Assembly: GCA_002304945.1 (NCBI GenBank)
Contig: DBPQ01000131.1
Span: 1-18,023, forward strand
From: Actinomycetales bacterium UBA1416
GTDB taxonomy: Bacteria > Actinomycetota > Actinomycetes > Actinomycetales > Actinomycetaceae
Reading direction: 5' to 3'
DNA: 18,023 nucleotides
This document shows positions 13,875 through 18,023 of this stretch, in pieces. The notes below the pieces were generated by a model. That model did not search any database and was not told the DNA's origin. It saw only the letters and a list, made by a program, of their open reading frames with translations. A program made the translations under genes and the position numbers. Every line of letters begins with the position of its first letter. Position 1 is the stretch's first letter.

Positions 13875-15938
13875 GTGAAACCCGCGCAACTCGAGCTCGT
13901 CACCACCGTCTCCCGCCCCAGCCTCAGCCCGGACGGCCGGCGCGCCGTCGTCGCCGCCTCCCGTGCCAGCTTCGCCACGGACGGCTACACCGGCCAGCTG
14001 TGGGTGGTGGACACCAGCGGCGCGGAGCCGCCCCGCCGCCTCACGCGTGGCATGGGCGACGCCGCCCCCTCCTTCAGCCCCGACGGCACCCTGCTGGCGT
14101 TCCTCCGCCGGGACGCCAAGGGCCGGCCCCAGCTCGCGGTTGTGGACGCCCGCGGCGGCGAGCCCCGCGTGCTGACGGACGCTCCGCTCGGCGTCGGGCA
14201 GGTGGCCTGGTCCCCGGACGGCCGGCGCCTCGCGTTCACGGCCCGCATCCCGGCGCCGGGCCGGTACGGCACGCTCGAGGGGGTGGACCCCGCCCACGAG
14301 GACGCCCGCCGAATCACCGGCTTCAAGTACCAGATGAACGGGCTGGGGTACGTGGAGGACAAGCGCCAGGGCGTGTTCGTGCTCGACGTGCCGCCGGTGG
14401 ACGCCGAGCCCTGGCTCGAGCCGACGGGACGCGCGGCGAAGGAGGCGAGGGAGAGCAGTGCGGCGGAGGAGGCCGCGCCGGATCCCTCACGGTTGGGCGG
14501 CACCAGGGGCCTGCCCGAGGCGCGGCGGCTCACCCCGGCCGATCGGGACGCGACCGACCCGTGCTTCTCCCCGGACGGGGACGGGGTGCTGTTCGCCGCC
14601 GCGCTCCACGAGGGCGCCGACACGGACCTCCGCTCGATGGTGCACCGCGTGCCGGTGAACGGCGGGGAGCCCGAGCTCGTGGCCGGCGCCGCCGACGGCC
14701 GGTTCTCCTACGGCCACCCCACCTTCTCCCGCGACGGCTCCGTGCTGTTCCTCCAGGGCTCCGACCTCGGCGAGGAGGGCACGGACTTCGTGGCCCGCAA
14801 CGCCGGCATCTTCGCCCTCGACGCCGCGGCCATCGGCACCGGCGCCGAGCCGCGCCTGCTCACCGACCTGGACGCCCACGACCACGGTGAGTCCGTCCCG
14901 GTGCCGTTCGGCCCGGGCGGCGTCCTCACGGTCGCCGCCGTCCGCGGCGCCGGCGTGCCGTACGTGGTATCGGCGGACGCCGCCCCGCGGGCGCTCCTGG
15001 AGGGCGAGCGCGTGGTGACGGGCGCCGCCGAGGCGGGCGGCACCGTCGTCGTCAGCTACGCCGACCCGACGACGCCGGGCGAGGTGGGCGTCGTCGTCGA
15101 CGGCGCGCTCACGCGGCTGACCGACTTCGCCGCCCCGTTGCGGGCCGGCACGCGCACGGCGCCCCAGGTGGAGTTCACCGCGACCGCGGCGGACGGCTAC
15201 CCGGTGCACGGGTGGGTGTACCTGCCGGAGGGGGAGGGCCCGCACCCGGTGCTGCTGAACATCCACGGCGGCCCGTACGCCCAGTTCGGCTGGGGGTGGT
15301 TCGACGAGGCCCAGGCCTACGCCGCGGCCGGGTACGCCGTGGTGCAGTGCAACCCGCGCGGGTCCGCGAGCTACGGGCGGGAGCACGGGCTCGCGATCCG
15401 GCACGCGATGGGCACGGTGGACATGACGGACGTCCTCGCCTTCCTCGACGGCGCCGTGGCCGAGTTCGGCCTCGACGGCGCCCGGGTGGGGATCATGGGC
15501 GGGTCCTACGGCGGGTACCTCACCGCGTGGACGATCGCGCACGACAACCGCTTCGCCGGCGCGATCGTGGAGCGCGGCTACCTCGACCCGGTCAACTTCG
15601 TGGGCACCTCGGACATCGGCTGGTTCTTCTCGGAGGGGTACACGGGCTCCGACCCGGAGAGGATCGCGGCGCAGAGCCCGATGGCGCACGTCCACGCGGT
15701 GCGAACCCCCTCGCTCGTGATCCACTCCGAGCAGGACCTGCGCTGCCCGCTCGAGCAGGCGCAGCGGTGGTTCGCGGCGGTGAAGCGCGGCGGGGTGGAG
15801 GCCGAGATGCTCGTGTTCCCGGGGGAGAACCACGAGCTGTCCCGCAGCGGCTCCCCGTGGCACCGCCGCCAGCGCTTCGAGGCGATCCTCGACTGGTGGC
15901 GGCGGCACCTACCGGTGGAGTCCCCGGATCAGGGGTAG
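13875..15938 (+). CDS. S9 family serine peptidase (prolyl oligopeptidase/acylaminoacyl-peptidase type)
   Basis: A 687-residue cytoplasmic peptidase. The N-terminal half is a beta-propeller with TolB-like blade motifs (SLSPDGRR, SFSPDGT, AWSPDGRR, CFSPDGD, TFSRDGS), which gates access for small peptides. The C-terminal alpha/beta-hydrolase domain begins near VHGWVYLPEGEGPHPVLLNI with the oxyanion motif HGGPYAQFGW. The triad is Ser544 (GGSYGGY), Asp621 (SEQDLRCP) and His653 (GENHEL). No signal peptide or membrane segment is seen. An Ala/Glu/Arg-rich stretch at about 183-213 looks like a flexible insertion between blades. The GTG start is supported by the leaderless -10 element. The 3' end overlaps the convergent dehydrogenase gene by ten bases. 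Substrates are probably short peptides; exact specificity cannot be read from sequence. Confidence 0.92.
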   Translation: MKPAQLELVTTVSRPSLSPDGRRAVVAASRASFATDGYTGQLWVVDTSGAEPPRRLTRGMGDAAPSFSPDGTLLAFLRRDAKGRPQLAVVDARGGEPRVLTDAPLGVGQVAWSPDGRRLAFTARIPAPGRYGTLEGVDPAHEDARRITGFKYQMNGLGYVEDKRQGVFVLDVPPVDAEPWLEPTGRAAKEARESSAAEEAAPDPSRLGGTRGLPEARRLTPADRDATDPCFSPDGDGVLFAAALHEGADTDLRSMVHRVPVNGGEPELVAGAADGRFSYGHPTFSRDGSVLFLQGSDLGEEGTDFVARNAGIFALDAAAIGTGAEPRLLTDLDAHDHGESVPVPFGPGGVLTVAAVRGAGVPYVVSADAAPRALLEGERVVTGAAEAGGTVVVSYADPTTPGEVGVVVDGALTRLTDFAAPLRAGTRTAPQVEFTATAADGYPVHGWVYLPEGEGPHPVLLNIHGGPYAQFGWGWFDEAQAYAAAGYAVVQCNPRGSASYGREHGLAIRHAMGTVDMTDVLAFLDGAVAEFGLDGARVGIMGGSYGGYLTAWTIAHDNRFAGAIVERGYLDPVNFVGTSDIGWFFSEGYTGSDPERIAAQSPMAHVHAVRTPSLVIHSEQDLRCPLEQAQRWFAAVKRGGVEAEMLVFPGENHELSRSGSPWHRRQRFEAILDWWRRHLPVESPDQG

Positions 15939-17200
15939 AGCCCGCGCAGGCGATGCGCCTCGGCCACCCGCTCCACCGCCATGATGGTGGCCGCGGAGCG
16001 CAGGGACAGGTCGTGGGCCCGCGCGTAGGAGGTGACCGCCTCCCAGGCGCCCAGCATCCGGGTGTGAAGGCGCTCCTCCACCTCGGCGGCGCTCCACCAG
16101 TAGGACTGGTTGCCCTGCACCCACTCGAAGTAGGAGACGATCACGCCGCCGGCGTTCGCGAGGATGTCCGGCACCACGAGGATGTCGTTGTCCTTGAAGA
16201 TCTGGTCGGCCTGCGCGGAGGTGGGCCCGTTGGCGCCCTCGACGATCACCTTCGCGTGCACCCGCGGGGCGTTCTCACGGGTGAGGACGCCCTCCAGCGC
16301 GGCGGGCACGAGCACGTCGACCTCGAGTTCCAGGAGGAGGTCCCGGTCGAGGGAGTCGGAGCCGTCGAAGTCCACGACGGACCCCGTCCGGTCCACGTGG
16401 GCCTCGAGGGCGGGGAGGTCCAGGCCGGAGGGGTTGTGCACCGCACCGTACTGGTCCGAGACGGCGAGCACCCGCGTCCCGGCGTCCCACAGGAACCGGG
16501 CGGCGCCGCGGCCCACCTTCCCGAAGCCCTGCACGGCAACCGTGGAGCGCTCCGGGGCTAGCCCGCGGGACTCCATCGCCGCGAGCGCCACGTCCACGAC
16601 GCCGCGGGAGGTGGCCTCCCGCCTGCCGTGCGACCCTCCCAGCGAGATCGGCTTCCCGGTGACGACGCCGGGGACGGTGTGGCCCACCGCCACCGAGTAC
16701 GTGTCCATCATCCACGCCATGGTGTTCTCGTCCGTGCCCATGTCCGGGGCGGGGATGTCCTTCTCCGGGCCGAGGATCGGGATGAGTTCCGAGGTGTAGC
16801 GGCGGGTCACCCGTTCCAGCTCGGCGGGGGAGTAGTTCCGCGGGTCGATGGCCACGCCGCCCTTCGCACCGCCGTACGGCACGTCGAGGAGGGCGCACTT
16901 CCACGTCATCCACATGGCGAGCGCCCGGACCTCGTCGAGGTCGACGTGCGGGTCGTACCGCACCCCGCCCTTCGCGGGACCCCGGGTGAAGTTGTGCTGC
17001 ACCCGGTGACCGGTGAACACCTCCTGTTCGCCGTCGTCACGCCGCAGCGGGATGGACACGGTGATCTCGCGCCGGGCGTTGGCGAGCATCTGGTACTTGC
17101 CCTCGGACAGCTCGAGGAAGTCGATCGCGCCGCGCAACTGTGCGCGGGCCTCGTCGAGCGGGCTGAGGTCGGCCTCCGGCAGGTTCAGTGTGGTGGTCAT
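15929..17200 (-). CDS. gdhA: Glutamate dehydrogenase (Glu/Leu/Phe/Val dehydrogenase family)
   Basis: A 423-residue enzyme converting glutamate to 2-oxoglutarate and ammonium, or the reverse. The N-terminal catalytic domain has GPAKGGVRYDPHVDLDEV and PYGGAKGGVAIDP, with catalytic Lys113 in the second motif. It is followed by GPEKDIPAPDMGT and the phosphate/substrate stretch TGKPISLGGSHGR. The Rossmann fold shows GFGKVG (225-230). Its length and motifs fit the 410-430-residue class, commonly NAD-linked and hexameric; cofactor choice is not certain. I chose the ATG at 17200 because GGAG lies nine bases upstream. An in-frame ATG at 17215 would add five residues (MEPGA) but has no ribosome-binding site. 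The gene is convergent with the S9 peptidase and overlaps its last ten bases. No convincing promoter was identified in the 100-base gap upstream. Confidence 0.93.
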   Translation of the reverse strand: MTTTLNLPEADLSPLDEARAQLRGAIDFLELSEGKYQMLANARREITVSIPLRRDDGEQEVFTGHRVQHNFTRGPAKGGVRYDPHVDLDEVRALAMWMTWKCALLDVPYGGAKGGVAIDPRNYSPAELERVTRRYTSELIPILGPEKDIPAPDMGTDENTMAWMMDTYSVAVGHTVPGVVTGKPISLGGSHGRREATSRGVVDVALAAMESRGLAPERSTVAVQGFGKVGRGAARFLWDAGTRVLAVSDQYGAVHNPSGLDLPALEAHVDRTGSVVDFDGSDSLDRDLLLELEVDVLVPAALEGVLTRENAPRVHAKVIVEGANGPTSAQADQIFKDNDILVVPDILANAGGVIVSYFEWVQGNQSYWWSAAEVEERLHTRMLGAWEAVTSYARAHDLSLRSAATIMAVERVAEAHRLRGLYP

Positions 17201-17300
17201 GGCTCCTGGCTCCATCGGCGGCCCGGGATGTGGGCCGAGTCACACCTAGCGAACCATGCCCGCCGGGTCTCCGCAGCCGGAGTGGAACGCCCGCGACCGG

Positions 17301-17948
17301 TCAGTCCCGGCCCTGCCACGTGCTGACGCAGGCCTCGTTCCCCTCGGCGTCCGCGAGCACCCAGAAGGCCGGCGCGGCGTCGTCGGACACGAGGCGGCCC
17401 CCGGCCGCGAGCGCGGCGGCGACGCGCCGGGGAGCCTCGTCGTGCGGCACGGTCACGTCCAGGTGGAGGCGGTTGCGCTGCGGCCGCGGTTCGTCCATCT
17501 GCTGGAACCAGACGCCGGGGAGGAGGCGGGAGGGGTCGGCGAGGGCGGCCTCGCCGTCGGCCACGTACCCGAGGACGGCGGCCCAGAACGGCGCCACCGC
17601 CGTGCGGTCCAGGGCGTCGACCGCGATCTCGACGGCGGTGAGCCGGCCGTGGTCCGGCACGTGCCCGAGGTACACGAGGAGGGCGCTGATCTCGTTGGCG
17701 AGCAGCACGTCCCGCTCCGTGACACCGCCCAGGCTCGGCGTGGTGAGCGCGAGGTGCACCCGGGAGCCTCGGATGTCGATGCTGGGCGGTTCGGAGTAGG
17801 GCAGTGCGAGCTTCCCCACACGGGTCACGAAGTCGAGGGCGGCGGGGAAGGTGTCGAGGTCGACGTGCAGGTGGAGGGCGCCGAGGAGGAGACGCCAGCC
17901 GGGAACGGCCGACTGGGCGGCGCTGCGGGAGAGGGCGGAGCCGGTCAT
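17301..17948 (-). CDS. Two-domain protein: degenerate pterin-dehydratase-like plus VOC (glyoxalase-like)
   Basis: A 215-residue protein. Residues 17-95 resemble 4a-hydroxytetrahydrobiopterin dehydratase (PCD/DCoH) in the actinobacterial form: WRLLLGALHLHVDLDTFPAALDFV, then SIDIRGSRVHLALTT and GGVTERDVLLANEIS. The catalytic His-His-Pro expected before the second strand reads EPPSID here, so the dehydratase site appears lost. Residues 105-212 resemble a VOC-fold half (EIAVDALDRTAVAPFWAAVLGY, then RLHLDVTV and LADAEGNEACV), with His162 and Glu205 where VOC metal ligands often lie. No signal peptide is present. Similar two-domain proteins are usually annotated simply as VOC family in actinobacteria. 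No substrate can be assigned. No Shine-Dalgarno precedes the ATG; a weak CACCAT at the leaderless -10 position is the only promoter hint. Confidence 0.75.
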   Translation of the reverse strand: MTGSALSRSAAQSAVPGWRLLLGALHLHVDLDTFPAALDFVTRVGKLALPYSEPPSIDIRGSRVHLALTTPSLGGVTERDVLLANEISALLVYLGHVPDHGRLTAVEIAVDALDRTAVAPFWAAVLGYVADGEAALADPSRLLPGVWFQQMDEPRPQRNRLHLDVTVPHDEAPRRVAAALAAGGRLVSDDAAPAFWVLADAEGNEACVSTWQGRD

Positions 17949-18023
17949 GGAGACATGGTGCAGCGGCCGCGGCCGGAGCGCCAGTGCGTGGGCGCAGGGT
18001 GGGGGCCTTGGTGGGGGAGGCGG
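17949..18023. other. Window end, no gene recognised
   Basis: These 75 GC-rich bases lie upstream of the VOC-type gene and should contain its promoter. I see no clear -35/-10 pair and no coding signal. Confidence 0.4.

Noticed and set aside
17231..17250. GlnR-type nitrogen box upstream of the dehydrogenase gene
   Set aside because: GTCAC followed seven bases later by GAAC only loosely resembles the GTNAC-N6-GAAAC pattern. The spacing is off and part of the second half is missing.

Overview
The window is very GC-rich with G/C-ending codons, abundant GTG starts, stop/start (ATGA, GTGA) overlaps, lipoprotein signal peptides ending in L-x-A-C followed by glycine, and several apparently leaderless genes. 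This points to a high-GC actinobacterium, plausibly Micrococcales-like; the genus cannot be fixed from the sequence alone. No rRNA, tRNA, CRISPR array, transposase or phage gene was seen.

Layout. (1) 90-557 (-): small two-helix membrane protein with a PH-like domain. (2) 724-5997 (+): a four-gene peptide/oligopeptide-type (Dpp/Opp) ABC import operon: lipoprotein receptor, DppB-like permease, a single-chain DppC-DppD permease/ATPase fusion, and a DppF-like ATPase. A 15-bp perfect hairpin lies after the receptor gene and a terminator-like 14-bp hairpin ends the operon. (3) 6062-7525 (+): a MurE-type Mur ligase with a leaderless promoter and an altered amino-acid-recognition motif. (4) 7526-8103: non-coding; its first 340 bases are a cluster of related palindromic repeats, and its end is a LacI-family-controlled promoter. 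(5) 8104-13854 (+): a cellobiose-type (Ceb) utilisation operon: lipoprotein receptor, two permeases, GH1 beta-glucosidase and a LacI-family repressor. Two 14-bp operators close to the CebR/CelR consensus sit in its leader. The second permease gene is broken by one extra base in a run of seven C. (6) 13875-15938 (+): leaderless S9 prolyl-oligopeptidase-family peptidase, overlapping tail to tail with (7) 15929-17200 (-) a glutamate dehydrogenase. (8) 17301-17948 (-): a pterin-dehydratase-like/VOC two-domain protein.

How they work together. The Ceb operon should import cello-oligosaccharides (using an energising ATPase encoded elsewhere, as with MsiK in Streptomyces), hydrolyse them with the GH1 enzyme in the cytoplasm, and be switched off by its own last gene. 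The Dpp-like importer, S9 peptidase and glutamate dehydrogenase could form a loose peptide-uptake and amino-acid catabolism neighbourhood, but they are not one operon and that link is inference.

The strongest items for follow-up are the C7 frameshift, which joins the permease frame to the beta-glucosidase frame, the palindromic repeat cluster, the MurE-like ligase with an unusual motif, and the degenerate pterin-dehydratase/VOC fusion. I found no clear evidence of a wholly new system; most of the window is conventional actinobacterial metabolism.
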